A DNA stretch of 64,000 nucleotides from Dyella thiooxydans (lineage in GTDB: Bacteria > Pseudomonadota > Gammaproteobacteria > Xanthomonadales > Rhodanobacteraceae). This document shows, in pieces, positions 23,760-33,274 of this stretch. The stretch covers positions 3,312,501 through 3,376,500 of the forward strand of contig NZ_CP014841.1 in assembly GCF_001641285.1 (NCBI RefSeq), in the 5' to 3' direction. Both the position numbers and the translations under genes were made by a program. Every line of letters starts with the position of its first letter. Positions within the stretch are counted from its first letter, which is position 1. A model generated the notes under the pieces. That model did not search any database. It saw only the letters and a list, made by a program, of their open reading frames with translations, and was not told the origin of the DNA.

Positions 23760-24788
23760 ATGGCGGACCACTTCCACCGGTTCAAGGCAATGCGCTTCGA
23801 AGCCCGTTCCGACGCCCTCGGGGCACACCCGCTCGCGGTGTTGAGCGACACGTTCCGCGGCCGCACCGTGCGGATCGCCCACCATGGCGCCACCGTGCTG
23901 TCGATGCAGGTCACGCATGCCGGCCGTGTCGTCGATGTGGCAGATGGCTACCGCGACGAAGCCGAACTGGCCGCCCGCCCCAGCTCGCGCTTCGCGATCA
24001 TGGCGCCGTTCGCCAATCGCATCGCCGACGCACGCTACCGTTTCGACGGGGTCGAGCACGACCTGCAGCCGGGGGTGCCCGAGGGCGAGCGCGCCGCCCG
24101 CCATGGTTTCGTGCGCGGTACCGACTTCGAGCTGGCGCGGCTGCATGCCGACGAGCACATGGCCGAGGCGCGCTTCACCACGCGGATCGCCGCCGACGCG
24201 CATCCGGGTTATCCGTTCGCGATCGGGCTGGCGATCCACTACCGGCTCGACGAACGCGGGCTGACGCTGGAGGCGACGATGCGCAACGAGGGCGAACAGC
24301 CGGCCCCCTGCTTCTTTGGCTGGCATCCGTATTTTCGTCTCGGCGACACCCCGCTGGACACCTGGGAACTGCAGATTCCCGCGGCCACCACGGTGCTGAC
24401 CGACGAGCGCTACATCCCGCTTGCCGGCGCTGCGGCCAGGCAGGCGCTCGACGGCCGGTCGGCACTGGATTTCCGTGCGCTGCGCGCGGTCGGCCCGCTG
24501 AAGCTCGACAACGCCTACGTCGACCTGGCCGCCGATGCCGACGGGCGGGTCCGCAGCCACCTGCGTGATCCGGCCAGTGGGCTCGGACTGGCGCTGTGGC
24601 AGGAGCGCGGCGTGACGCTGGCCTTCAGTGCCGATACGGTCAGCCGCGACGTGCGCCGCTCGCTGGCAGTGGAGCCGATGGAAAGCTGGGCCGACGCGTT
24701 CAACCGCCCCGATTGTGCCGACGCGATCCGCCTCGAGCCTGGTGCGCAGCGCAGTTTCCGCTGTGGCGTGGAGTTCGAGACCGCATGA
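23760..24788 (+). CDS. Aldose 1-epimerase family protein
   Basis: A 342-residue mutarotase-like beta-sandwich protein. The family pattern is visible: SRFAIMAPFANRIADARYRF, RHGFVRGTDFEL with the catalytic His, and FFGWHPYFRL with the second catalytic His. A Glu in the C-terminal region would be the base. It should interconvert alpha and beta anomers of a hexose or act on a related sugar; the substrate is not determined. The ATG at 23760 is used; a second ATG 10 codons later is possible. The stop overlaps the start of the next gene (ATGA). Confidence 0.87.
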   Translation: MADHFHRFKAMRFEARSDALGAHPLAVLSDTFRGRTVRIAHHGATVLSMQVTHAGRVVDVADGYRDEAELAARPSSRFAIMAPFANRIADARYRFDGVEHDLQPGVPEGERAARHGFVRGTDFELARLHADEHMAEARFTTRIAADAHPGYPFAIGLAIHYRLDERGLTLEATMRNEGEQPAPCFFGWHPYFRLGDTPLDTWELQIPAATTVLTDERYIPLAGAAARQALDGRSALDFRALRAVGPLKLDNAYVDLAADADGRVRSHLRDPASGLGLALWQERGVTLAFSADTVSRDVRRSLAVEPMESWADAFNRPDCADAIRLEPGAQRSFRCGVEFETA

Positions 24789-25738
24789 GCCACGACCATC
24801 TGCCGGACTTCGACCAGATCCGCGCCGCTGCCGCACGCATCGCGCCGCACGCGGTGGTGACGCCGGTGCTGCGCAGCGATGCGCTCGATACACAGGCCGG
24901 TGCCGCGCTGCATTTCAAATGCGAGAACTTCCAGCGTGGCGGCGCCTTCAAGTTCCGCGGCGCCTGCAATGCGGTGTGGTCGCTCACCGACGAGCAAGCG
25001 CGCGGCGGCGTGGTCACCCACTCCTCGGGCAACCACGGCACGGCCCTGGCGCTGGCGGCTGCCACGCGCGGCATCCCGGCGCACGTGGTGGTGCCGGAGG
25101 GCGCGGTGCAGGCCAAGCTGGCGCTGATCGAACGTGCGGGCGCGGTGCTGCACCGTTGCGCGCCGAACCAGGCCGCCCGCGAGACCACGGCGGCCGAAGT
25201 CCAGCGGCGCACCGGTGCGCAACTGGTGCATCCGTACGCCGACGACCGGGTGATGGCCGGACAGGGCACGATCGCGCTGGAACTGCTGGCGCAGGTGCCG
25301 GCGCTGGATGCGCTGATCACGCCGGTCGGCGGCGGTGGGCTCGCTTCCGGCGTGGCGATCGCCGCGCACGCGCTGCGCCCGGGCCTGACCTTGTATGGCG
25401 CGGAGCCGGTGGGAGCCGATGACGCGGCGCGCTCGCTGGCCGCCGGCGAGCGGGTCGAGAGCGTGCTCCCCGACACCGTGTGCGACGGCCTGCGTGCCTT
25501 GGTCGGCCGGGCGAATCTCGCCGCCCTGCGCGATCACACTGTCGAGGTGGTCACGGTCAGCGACGAGGAGACCATCGCCGCCATGCGGCTGCTGTGGCGC
25601 GAGCTGCGCATCGTGGTGGAGGTCTCCAGTGCCACCGTGCTGGCCGCGGTGCTCAAGGCACGCGATCGATTTGCCGGCCGGCAGCTCGGCCTGGTGTTGA
25701 CCGGCGGCAACGTCGACCTGGACGCGTTGCCCTGGTGA
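24785..25738 (+). CDS. PLP-dependent serine/threonine dehydratase-like protein
   Basis: A 317-residue fold-type II PLP enzyme, like biodegradative threonine dehydratase or serine racemase. The Schiff-base lysine is Lys56 in GAFKFRGA. SSGNHG (80-85) is the substrate/PLP loop, and a glycine-rich phosphate loop (VGGGGLASG) lies near 182-190. There is no ACT regulatory domain, unlike IlvA elsewhere in this window. It probably turns L-Ser/L-Thr into keto acids or racemises serine. The start is fixed by the overlap with the epimerase gene. Confidence 0.88.
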   Translation: MSHDHLPDFDQIRAAAARIAPHAVVTPVLRSDALDTQAGAALHFKCENFQRGGAFKFRGACNAVWSLTDEQARGGVVTHSSGNHGTALALAAATRGIPAHVVVPEGAVQAKLALIERAGAVLHRCAPNQAARETTAAEVQRRTGAQLVHPYADDRVMAGQGTIALELLAQVPALDALITPVGGGGLASGVAIAAHALRPGLTLYGAEPVGADDAARSLAAGERVESVLPDTVCDGLRALVGRANLAALRDHTVEVVTVSDEETIAAMRLLWRELRIVVEVSSATVLAAVLKARDRFAGRQLGLVLTGGNVDLDALPW

Positions 25739-25744
25739 GGCCGC

Positions 25745-26839
25745 TCAGTCGGCGGTGACCGCCTCCGGGACGACCGGGGCGGGGCCGTCACTGTCAGGTG
25801 CGGCGGCGTGGGTGGCGTGGTCCACCCGCACCGGCCGGTAGCCCGGACCGAACGAAACCTCGCCCGGCTTCCAGCCGTCCAACGTGCGCACCGCGCCCCA
25901 GAAGCGCTTGAAGGCCGCCCAGTGCAGGCCGACCAGGCCGTGGTCGTTGTCCGCATCCACCACCGGGTCGCCGACGCCGGTGGGACGGATCGGCTCGCCG
26001 TAAAGCGCGGTGCCGAACAGCACGTCCCAGATCGAGAACACCTGACCGTAGTTGCAGTTGTGCAGGTTCGGCCGGGTCGGGTCCACCCGCATGTGGTGCA
26101 GGCGGTGGAAGGTGGGGTCGACGAAGATACGCCCGAACAGCGGGCCGAAGTTCAGCCGCGTGTTGGTGTGCGAGAAGTTCTGCACCAGTTCGCCCAGCAG
26201 CATCAGCCAGGCGAAGTCGGTCGGTGCCACGCCGATCGCCAGGCCGACCACGGCGAGGATCATCGACTGGATGAAGCCATCCACCAGGCTGCCGCGGTCG
26301 TTGGTCCAGCAGCTCATCTGCCGCGTGCTGTGGTGCATCGAGTGCAGCGCCCACCACCACGGCAGCGCGTGCTGCACGCGGTGCATGGTGTAGTACACCA
26401 GGTCGTAGATCACGTAGTAGACGAGGAACAGCGCCAGCGGGTGGTGGTCCAGTACGGGGAACCAGTGGGTGATGCCGAGGATCGAGTCGCGACTGGAGGT
26501 GTCCGGCCCGCTCGATACGCCGCCGAAGTAGTTGGCGATCGGCGTCAGCACCAGGTAGGAGAACAGCGGGAAGATCCCGATCAGCATCCACAGCGTGTAC
26601 TGGAAGTCGACCTTGGTCAGCTTGCGGTCGCTCCAGCGCTCGGCCGGCCAGAAGGTTTCCAGCGGGCGGAACAGGCAGGCGATGATCGCCACCTGCACCA
26701 CCGCGATCATCAGCGATTCGGCGATCTCGCGCGGGTCGCCGGCCAGCTTGTCGATGTGCAGCGACTGCAGCAGCGGCAGCACGCCGTGCTGCGAGAAGGC
26801 GTCGACCAGGGCGGTCCAGGCGTGGGCGGGAGAAAACAT
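25745..26839 (-). CDS. Sterol desaturase / fatty acid hydroxylase family membrane protein
   Basis: A 364-residue membrane protein with the di-iron histidine signature of the superfamily: HRVQH, HSMHHS and HRLHH spread over residues about 150-260, with four or five hydrophobic segments before and between them. It should use O2 to hydroxylate or desaturate a lipid; the substrate is unknown. The C-terminal ~60 residues are hydrophilic. It converges closely with the dehydratase gene (6 bases) and is divergent from tag. Confidence 0.88.
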   Translation of the reverse strand: MFSPAHAWTALVDAFSQHGVLPLLQSLHIDKLAGDPREIAESLMIAVVQVAIIACLFRPLETFWPAERWSDRKLTKVDFQYTLWMLIGIFPLFSYLVLTPIANYFGGVSSGPDTSSRDSILGITHWFPVLDHHPLALFLVYYVIYDLVYYTMHRVQHALPWWWALHSMHHSTRQMSCWTNDRGSLVDGFIQSMILAVVGLAIGVAPTDFAWLMLLGELVQNFSHTNTRLNFGPLFGRIFVDPTFHRLHHMRVDPTRPNLHNCNYGQVFSIWDVLFGTALYGEPIRPTGVGDPVVDADNDHGLVGLHWAAFKRFWGAVRTLDGWKPGEVSFGPGYRPVRVDHATHAAAPDSDGPAPVVPEAVTAD

Positions 26840-26943
26840 CGAGCGTGGCTCCGGCAGGAGACTACGTAGCCTGCCACGAAAGTCTTTCCCACGGGTTTCG
26901 GACGAGGCGCTACAGTGCTCGCCGATTCCTTGCGGAGCAAGCC

Positions 26944-27507
26944 ATGCAACGTTGTCCGTGGGCCGGTGACGATCCCCTGATGTGCGAGTACCACGACCAC
27001 GAGTGGGGTACGCCGCTGCACGATGACCGCGCGCTGTTCGAGTTCCTCTGCCTGGAGGGCGCGCAGGCCGGCTTGTCGTGGCGCACGGTGCTGGCCAAGC
27101 GCGAACGCTACCGCGAGGTCTTCCACGACTTCGAGATCGAGCGCGCGGCGGCGATGACCGACCGCCAGCTCGAAAAGCTGCTGGCCGACCCCGGCATCAT
27201 CCGCAACCGGTTGAAGGTGTCTTCGGTGCGCGACAACGCGAAGGCCGCGCTGGCGGCGATCGACGAGCACGGCAGCCTGGATACGTATTTCTGGTCGTTC
27301 GTCGACGGTCGGCCGATCCGCAACGCCTGGCGCAGTCCGACGGAAGTCCCGGCCACCACGCCGCTGTCCGACCGCATGAGCAAGGCGTTGAAGAAGCGCG
27401 GCTTCCGCTTCGTCGGCAGCACCATCTGCTATGCCTTCATGCAGGCCACCGGCATGGTCGACGATCACCTGGTCGACTGCTTCCGGCACGGCGTGGACGC
27501 ACGCTAG
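26944..27507 (+). CDS. tag: DNA-3-methyladenine glycosylase I
   Basis: A 187-residue base-excision repair enzyme that removes 3-methyladenine from alkylated DNA. The zinc ligands expected from E. coli Tag are present: an early Cys in MQRCPW, a His in the CEYHDHEWG block, and the C-terminal His/Cys pair in DDHLVDCFRH. The catalytic region LCLEGAQAGLSW is intact. The ATG with upstream GCGGAGCAA was chosen. Its stop overlaps the converging trehalase stop by 4 bases. Confidence 0.95.
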   Translation: MQRCPWAGDDPLMCEYHDHEWGTPLHDDRALFEFLCLEGAQAGLSWRTVLAKRERYREVFHDFEIERAAAMTDRQLEKLLADPGIIRNRLKVSSVRDNAKAALAAIDEHGSLDTYFWSFVDGRPIRNAWRSPTEVPATTPLSDRMSKALKKRGFRFVGSTICYAFMQATGMVDDHLVDCFRHGVDAR

Positions 27508-29108
27508 TCGCGCGTCCCGGCGCGCGCGCGGTGCGCCGGGTGGTCGTGGTCTTCGTGCAGCAGTCGCCGGCTCACGCCGTTGGTCCAGCCGAAGCCGTCC
27601 TGCAGCGGATACTCGCCGCCGCCACCGCCATGGGCGCCATCGGCTTCGTGCACCAGCACGTACTTTTCCACCAGCTTGCACTCGCGCTGGTACAGGCTGC
27701 CGACGGTGTGCAGCCAGCGCGAGGCGATCTCGCGGGCGAGCTCCTCCTTGCCATTCAGGGCGAAGCCGCGGATCGCCAGCCATTGCAGCGGCGCCCAGCC
27801 GTTGGGGCGATCCCACTGCTGGCCGCTCTCGTCCTCGCTGGTGGCCACGCCGCCCTGCACCAGCAGGCGGTCGCGTACCGTCGCGGCGACCGCGGCGGCC
27901 TGCGCTGGCGCAGCGGCGCCGACGAACAGCGGGGCGGTGGTCGCAGCGGTCAGCCGCGGGCTGGCCCGGTCTTGCCGCCAGTCGTAGTCGACGTAGTGCT
28001 GCCGCTGCGTATCCCACAGCCAGCGGTCCATCGCCACCTGTCGCTCGCGGGCGCGCGCCGCGAAATCGGCCGCGAGGTCGGATCGACCGTCGAGCGCCGA
28101 CAGTCGGGCGATCTCGCTCTCCAGCTTGTACAGCAGACTGTTGAGATCCACCGGCAGCATCGCCGTGGTGCGGATGCTGGACAGCGCATCGGTGTGGTCG
28201 CACCAGCGCGCGCTGAAGTCCCACCCCGAGGCCGCGGCCGCACGCAGGTCGCGATAGACCTCGCTGGCCGGGCGATCGCTCTGCGCGGCGGTGGCCTCGT
28301 CCTCGCGGAACGATTCCTCGCGCGGCGTATCGCGATCGTCCCAGTAGCGGTTGAGCAGGCTGCCGTCCTCCAGTCGCACGCAGTGCTGGTGGGCCTCGCC
28401 GGGCCGCAGCGCGTCGGCACCGTCCATCCACCAGTCATGCTCGCGCCGCAGGTGCGGCAGGTAGCGCAGGGCCTGGCACAGCCGGTGTTCCTCGAACAGG
28501 CCGACCATCAGCGCGAATACCGGGGGTTGCGAGCGGCTGAGGTAGTAGCTGCGGTTGCCGTTGGGCACGTGGCCGTAGTGCTCGATCAGCCAGGCGAAGT
28601 TGTCCGCCATCGTGCGCAGCAGGTCATGCCGGCCGCTTTCGGCCAGGCCAAGCATGGTGAAGTACGAATCCCAGTAGTACAGCTCGCGGAAGCGGCCGCC
28701 CGGCACCACGTAGGCCTGCGGCAGCGGCAGCAGCGAGCCGTTGGCGGGGTGCTCTCGCGGCTCGCGGGTGAGCACTGGCCAGAGGCCGTCGATATGCTGT
28801 TTCAGCGACTGGCCGGGATCGGATGCGTAGTGGTTCTGCGGCGTCTTTTCCTCTTGGAAATGCGCGTGCACGAAGGCCGCCAGCTCGAAGCCCGGTTGCC
28901 CGTGCTCGGCGCGATAGGCCTCCAGGATGCGCTGGGGCGACTGTCGCGGCACGCAGTCGACGAAGCTCTTGCTGTCCTCGAACACGCGCCCGCGCTGCAC
29001 GGCGACGAACAGCTCACGGTAGCGGTCGGCCGGGGTCAGTGTGTCGGCCACCGGGACATGGGCGACACGATCGAGGGTGTCGCGCGGAAGGCTTCCGTCA
29101 GAGCTCAT
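27504..29108 (-). CDS. treF: Trehalase, cytoplasmic type (GH37)
   Basis: A 534-residue glycoside hydrolase family 37 enzyme that splits trehalose into two glucose molecules. Both family signatures are present: PGGRFRELYYWDSYF and QWDRPNGWAPLQW. There is no signal peptide, so it should be cytoplasmic like E. coli TreF rather than periplasmic TreA. The start ATG at 29108 overlaps the stop of the upstream SDR gene (ATGA), so the two are translated together. An ATG six codons earlier is possible but less likely. Confidence 0.9.
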   Translation of the reverse strand: MSSDGSLPRDTLDRVAHVPVADTLTPADRYRELFVAVQRGRVFEDSKSFVDCVPRQSPQRILEAYRAEHGQPGFELAAFVHAHFQEEKTPQNHYASDPGQSLKQHIDGLWPVLTREPREHPANGSLLPLPQAYVVPGGRFRELYYWDSYFTMLGLAESGRHDLLRTMADNFAWLIEHYGHVPNGNRSYYLSRSQPPVFALMVGLFEEHRLCQALRYLPHLRREHDWWMDGADALRPGEAHQHCVRLEDGSLLNRYWDDRDTPREESFREDEATAAQSDRPASEVYRDLRAAAASGWDFSARWCDHTDALSSIRTTAMLPVDLNSLLYKLESEIARLSALDGRSDLAADFAARARERQVAMDRWLWDTQRQHYVDYDWRQDRASPRLTAATTAPLFVGAAAPAQAAAVAATVRDRLLVQGGVATSEDESGQQWDRPNGWAPLQWLAIRGFALNGKEELAREIASRWLHTVGSLYQRECKLVEKYVLVHEADGAHGGGGGEYPLQDGFGWTNGVSRRLLHEDHDHPAHRARAGTRD

Positions 29109-29872
29109 TGTTCGCTGTAGCTCCACAGCAGGCCGCCGTCGACGAACAGCGTGGTGCCGGTGACGTAGGCTGCCTCGTCGCTGGCCAGAAACAGCACGGC
29201 ATTGGCCACGTCCTGCGTGTGGCCCAGGCGGCCCAGCGGAATGTTGGCGAGCAGGGCCTTGAGTTCCTGCTGGTTCGACAGCAGCGCGGCATTGATCGGT
29301 GTCTGCACCGCGCCCGGCGCGACGTTGTTGACGCGGATGCCCAGCGGCGCCAGTTCGATCGACAGGTTGCGCATCAGCATCTTCACCGCACCCTTGCTGG
29401 CCGCGTAGCTGGCGAAATGGGGAAACGGCAGCTCCTCGTGCACCGAGCTGATGTTCACCACCGCACCGTCGCCGCCGCGCTCTTGCACGTGCCGGGCGAA
29501 TGCCTGGGTGGCGAAGAACGTGCCGCGCAGGTTCACGCCGAGCACGGCGTCGAAGTCCGCCTCGGTCACGTCCAGGAACTCCGCCCGCTTCTCGATGCCT
29601 GCGTTGTTCACCAGCACGTCGACCCGGCCCATCGCGATCACGGCCTGCTCGATCACTCGGGTATCCACCCCCGCGTCGCCGATGTCACCGCCGATCACGC
29701 AACCGTCGGTGCCGGCCTGGCGGATCCGGGCGAGTGTCTCCTCGGCGGCCGCGTTGTCGCTGCGATCCTCGACCACCACACGTGCGCCCTCCTCGGCCAG
29801 CCGCACCGCGATGGCACGGCCGATACCCTGGCCGCTGCCGGTGACCAGCGCCACCTTGCCCTGCAATCGCAT
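29105..29872 (-). CDS. SDR-family oxidoreductase, possibly glucose 1-dehydrogenase
   Basis: A 255-residue classical short-chain dehydrogenase. The cofactor motif TGSGQGIG is at 11-18, NNAG at 89-92, and the catalytic Ser143, Tyr156 and Lys160 (YAASK) are all intact. The C-terminal FVDGG motif is typical. It is coupled to the trehalase gene by a 4-base overlap. Trehalase yields glucose and many close relatives are glucose 1-dehydrogenases, so oxidation of glucose to gluconolactone is a reasonable guess; substrate specificity cannot be read from the sequence. Confidence 0.85.
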   Translation of the reverse strand: MRLQGKVALVTGSGQGIGRAIAVRLAEEGARVVVEDRSDNAAAEETLARIRQAGTDGCVIGGDIGDAGVDTRVIEQAVIAMGRVDVLVNNAGIEKRAEFLDVTEADFDAVLGVNLRGTFFATQAFARHVQERGGDGAVVNISSVHEELPFPHFASYAASKGAVKMLMRNLSIELAPLGIRVNNVAPGAVQTPINAALLSNQQELKALLANIPLGRLGHTQDVANAVLFLASDEAAYVTGTTLFVDGGLLWSYSEQ

Positions 29873-30096
29873 GTCCGCTCCTCGTCCGGATGACCGGTTC
29901 CCGACGATGGCAGGACGCCCGTGAAGGCCACGGCAGCGAAGCGTCAGCGGGGCCGCGCGACGGCGCGAAATATCTTGCGGGGCCGCGACGCCGATGCCCC
30001 GGAGGCGACTGCTGCCATCTGCCGTCAGCAGCCTGCATGCCGGGGCGTGGGCGAGGTGCCCGCAACCTGACACCATGCGGCTCCCGTCCCCGCGCG

Positions 30097-30987
30097 ATGC
30101 CCCGCATGTCCGAGTCCCACTGCCAGACACCGTTGTGGGTGGCGATCGCCGCGTTGCTGGTCGCGATGAGCTCGTACCAGTGCGGCGCGGCCATCGCCGA
30201 GCAGTTGTTTCCGAAGGTGGGTGCGCAGGGTGCCACTGCGTTCCGGCTCGGCCTGGGCGCCCTGCTCCTGCTGCTGTGGCGCCGGCCATGGCGTCGCTGG
30301 CGCCGTGAGGCAGACTGGCGTGCGCTGTGGGGCTACGGTCTGTCGATGGGCGCGATGAACCTGGTGTTCTACCTGGCCCTGCGCACGATCCCGCTGGGCA
30401 TCGCGGTGGCGTTGGAATTCACCGGTCCGCTGGCGATCGCGCTGTTCGGCTCGCGCCGCGCGCTGGATGTGGCCTGGGTGCTGCTGGTCGTGATCGGCCT
30501 GGCCCTGTTGCTGCCGCTGCACCGCCAGGATCATGCGCTCGATCCGGTCGGCGTCGGCTACGCGCTGGCGGCCGGGCTCGGCTGGGCGCTTTACATCCTT
30601 TTCGGACAGAAGGCCGGCGCGGCCTACGGCCACGATGCGGTGACCTGGGGCATCGCGATCGGCGCCCTGCTCGCGGTGCCGGCCGGCGTGGCCCATGCCG
30701 GTCCGGCGCTGCTGACGCCTTCGCTGCTGCCGCTGGGGCTGGGGGTGGCCGTGCTCAGTTCGGTGCTGCCGTATTCGCTGGAGATGATCGCGCTGACCCG
30801 CCTGCCGGCCCGCCATTTCAGCGTGCTGCTGAGCCTGGAGCCGGTGATCGCCTCGCTGGCCGGCAGCGCCTTCCTGGGCGAACGGCTGGGCCCGTTGCAG
30901 TGGCTGGCGGTGGCGGCGATCGTGGCCGCTTCGGCGGGTACTGCGTACACGGCGCGCGTGCCGGTGACCGAGCCGCTGGCGAACTGA
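30097..30987 (+). CDS. EamA-family exporter, RhtA-like
   Basis: A 296-residue inner-membrane protein with ten hydrophobic segments arranged as two EamA repeats, like the threonine/homoserine exporter RhtA. YLALRTIPLGIAVALEFTGPLAIALF and the C-terminal repeat with SVLLSLEPVIASLAGSAFLGE are characteristic. It probably exports small amino acids or related metabolites. The ATG at 30097 or one 9 bases later (MSESH) could be the start; neither has a clear Shine-Dalgarno. Confidence 0.87.
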   Translation: MPRMSESHCQTPLWVAIAALLVAMSSYQCGAAIAEQLFPKVGAQGATAFRLGLGALLLLLWRRPWRRWRREADWRALWGYGLSMGAMNLVFYLALRTIPLGIAVALEFTGPLAIALFGSRRALDVAWVLLVVIGLALLLPLHRQDHALDPVGVGYALAAGLGWALYILFGQKAGAAYGHDAVTWGIAIGALLAVPAGVAHAGPALLTPSLLPLGLGVAVLSSVLPYSLEMIALTRLPARHFSVLLSLEPVIASLAGSAFLGERLGPLQWLAVAAIVAASAGTAYTARVPVTEPLAN

Positions 30988-31157
30988 CGAAGCATCGACC
31001 CGGGGCACGCGTCGCTCCGCCGACGTGTATCCGGCATCCCGGATGCCGGCGACATGCGCGGCGGCTGACGCCAGCCGCAGGCCGCTCCAGCGCCGCGGAC
31101 GGTCCTGGCGGCGTGTTAGTGTCCGAGCGTCAGGAAGCCATCCGGGTAGGGATCTCC

Positions 31158-31607
31158 ATGTGTTCACGTCGCGTCCTTTGCGCATGCGCAGTGCTGGTGC
31201 TGTCCGTTCCGTCATGCGTACTGGCGGCCAGTCAGGGCCGCCTGATGAAGCTGACCACGACCACCACCCTGCACATGCAGGGCATGGCGATGCCACAGCG
31301 CGTGATGAGTCGCGAGGTCTGCACGGCGCCGGCAGGGTTCGATCCGCGCCAGCTTGTCAGTTCCCGTAGCGGTTCGGATTGCAAGGTCAGCGATTACCGC
31401 CAGCGCAGCAGCACCATCACCTTCCACGTGGCCTGCACCCGGCCGCAGAAGGTCAGCAGTGACGGTACGTTCCGCCAACTCGCCGACAGTGGCTTCGACG
31501 GCGAGATGCGCACGACGACCGCGGTCGCCGGTCACGACGCCACGCTCGATACCCATTACGTCGGCCAGCACGTAGGCGACTGCACCTACACGCCGCCGAA
31601 GCACTGA
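31158..31607 (+). CDS. DUF3617-like secreted protein
   Basis: A 149-residue protein with a signal peptide (about 1-23, cleavage after VLA). The mature part has a DUF3617-like pattern: repeated Cys (EVCTAP, DCKVSDY, VACTRP, DCTYTP), which probably form two disulfides in the periplasm, and a Thr-rich strand TTTTTLHMQGMAMP. Function unknown. TAGGGA precedes the ATG at a good distance. It converges on bioC 15 bases on. Confidence 0.72.
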   Translation: MCSRRVLCACAVLVLSVPSCVLAASQGRLMKLTTTTTLHMQGMAMPQRVMSREVCTAPAGFDPRQLVSSRSGSDCKVSDYRQRSSTITFHVACTRPQKVSSDGTFRQLADSGFDGEMRTTTAVAGHDATLDTHYVGQHVGDCTYTPPKH

Positions 31608-31622
31608 CGGCAGGGCGCGGGC

Positions 31623-32507
31623 TCAGCGCCGGCGCGAGCCGCGCAGGCTGTCCACCGAGAAGGTGGCGATCTCGCCACCGCCGGCGCCGCGGCGCGACTG
31701 TCCCGGCGGCGGGCCCCAGGCGTGCGCGGTGACCACTTCCCAGGTGGCCGGGATGCGGCCGTCCACGCGCATGGCCTCGTAGGCCTCCAGCATGCGGCGG
31801 TAGTGTGCCTTGCCGGTGAGGTGGCGCTCGCGCGCGGTGTCGGCGTGCGTGGCGCCCAGCCCCTTGAGCTCCTTCAGCAGCATTGCCGGCGAGCTGTAGG
31901 TAAGGATGAAGCGGTCGACGTCGAGCACCGGGTCGCGCAGGCCGGCGCTGATCAACGCATCGCCGACGTCGTGCATATCGAGGAAGCGGCTGACGTGTGA
32001 CTGCTGGTCGGCACTGGCCCAGGCCGCGCGCAGCTCCTTCAGCGTATCCGGACCGAAGGTGGAGAAGGCGAGCAGGCCGCCGGGCTTGAGCACGCGCGCG
32101 CACTCGCCGAACAGCGCGCCGAGGTCGTCGATCCACTGGAAGCACAGGTTGGAGTGCAGCACGTCAACGCTGTGGTCGGGGAACGGCAGCGCGGTGGCAT
32201 CGGCGCACACGCGCTGGAAGGGCTTGAGCCAGCGGCTGTGCTGCTTCGCCGCCTGCAGCATCGGTACCGCAAGGTCCACCGCGATCACCTCGGCCTTGCC
32301 GTAGCGCTCCTTCAGCAGGGCGCTGCCGCGACCGGTACCGGCGCCCACGTCGAGCACGCGCTGCGGCGTTTCCAGATAGAAGCCGAGACGCTCGAGCAGC
32401 AGCTTCTGCACTTCCTGCTGGAGCGCGTCGTGCTGCTCGTAGCTGCGCGCGGCGCGGGCGAAGTTGCGGCGCACGCGTGCGCGGTCGAGGTGGAAGGAGT
32501 CGCTCAT
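31623..32507 (-). CDS. bioC: Malonyl-ACP O-methyltransferase
   Basis: A 294-residue SAM-dependent methyltransferase that methylates malonyl-ACP to start the disguised fatty-acid route to pimelate for biotin. The N-terminus VRRNFARAARSYEQHDALQQEV is the BioC signature and the SAM-binding motif is VLDVGAGTGRGS. LHSNLCFQWIDD also fits BioC. The C-terminal extension is Gly/Arg-rich. The start overlaps the bioH stop by ATGA, so bioH and bioC are coupled. Confidence 0.95.
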   Translation of the reverse strand: MSDSFHLDRARVRRNFARAARSYEQHDALQQEVQKLLLERLGFYLETPQRVLDVGAGTGRGSALLKERYGKAEVIAVDLAVPMLQAAKQHSRWLKPFQRVCADATALPFPDHSVDVLHSNLCFQWIDDLGALFGECARVLKPGGLLAFSTFGPDTLKELRAAWASADQQSHVSRFLDMHDVGDALISAGLRDPVLDVDRFILTYSSPAMLLKELKGLGATHADTARERHLTGKAHYRRMLEAYEAMRVDGRIPATWEVVTAHAWGPPPGQSRRGAGGGEIATFSVDSLRGSRRR

Positions 32508-33274
32508 CGGATCTGCTCCAGCAGCGGGCGCAGCGCGTCCACCACGGCATCGACGTGGCCGAGGAAGGGCGCGTGGCCGGCGTGTGCGATCTCGTGGAAG
32601 TCGCCCTGCGCGCGGGTGGCCGACCAGCGCATCGCGTCCGGATGCACCAGGCGGTCGCGGCGGCCGGCGATCCAGGTGTTGGGCAGGCACAGCGTGGCGA
32701 GTTCGCCGCGCCAGTCGGTCGAGTCGAGCAGGGCGATGCCTTCCTGCAGCACGCGCAGGTCCGGCTCGCCATGGGCGAACACCGAGTCGCGCAGGCGGCG
32801 CAGCTCGGCGCGCGGATCGGCGCTGCCCATCGCCTCCAGCGCGAGGAAGCGCTCCAGGGTGGCGTGGTAGTCGGTTTCCAGATCCAGCGCCAGCTGGTGC
32901 ACCAGGGCACCGTCGCTGCCCTGCGGCCAGTCCTCGCCGCGCACGAATTTCGGCGTCGCGCACAGCATGGCCAGGCCACGGGCGGGGATGGTGGCCTCGC
33001 GAGCGGCGGCCAGCGCCACCAGCCCGCCCATCGACCAGCCCAGCCAGATCGCGGGCGGCACGGCGTCGGCGATGGCGCGGGCGATCGCGAACGGTTCCAG
33101 CGGCAGGCCGCAATCGCGCGAGCGGCCGTGGCCGGGCAGGTCGACCACGTACAGCGTGCAGGTGTCTTCCAGCGCCTCGGCCAGCGGCGCGAACACGCCG
33201 CCGTGCATGGCCCAGCCGTGGATCAGCACCAGCGGCACCGGGCCGCGGCCCCGGGTCTCGATGAACAGGCTCAT
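32504..33274 (-). CDS. bioH: Pimeloyl-[ACP] methyl ester esterase
   Basis: A 256-residue alpha/beta hydrolase that removes the methyl group added by BioC once the pimeloyl chain is complete. The nucleophile is Ser81 in GWSMGG. The acid is in GRRDRLVHP (near 206) and the base in HAGHAPF (near 233), positions close to E. coli BioH (82/207/235). Both the start (overlapping trhO) and the stop (overlapping bioC) are ATGA junctions. Confidence 0.93.
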   Translation of the reverse strand: MSLFIETRGRGPVPLVLIHGWAMHGGVFAPLAEALEDTCTLYVVDLPGHGRSRDCGLPLEPFAIARAIADAVPPAIWLGWSMGGLVALAAAREATIPARGLAMLCATPKFVRGEDWPQGSDGALVHQLALDLETDYHATLERFLALEAMGSADPRAELRRLRDSVFAHGEPDLRVLQEGIALLDSTDWRGELATLCLPNTWIAGRRDRLVHPDAMRWSATRAQGDFHEIAHAGHAPFLGHVDAVVDALRPLLEQIR

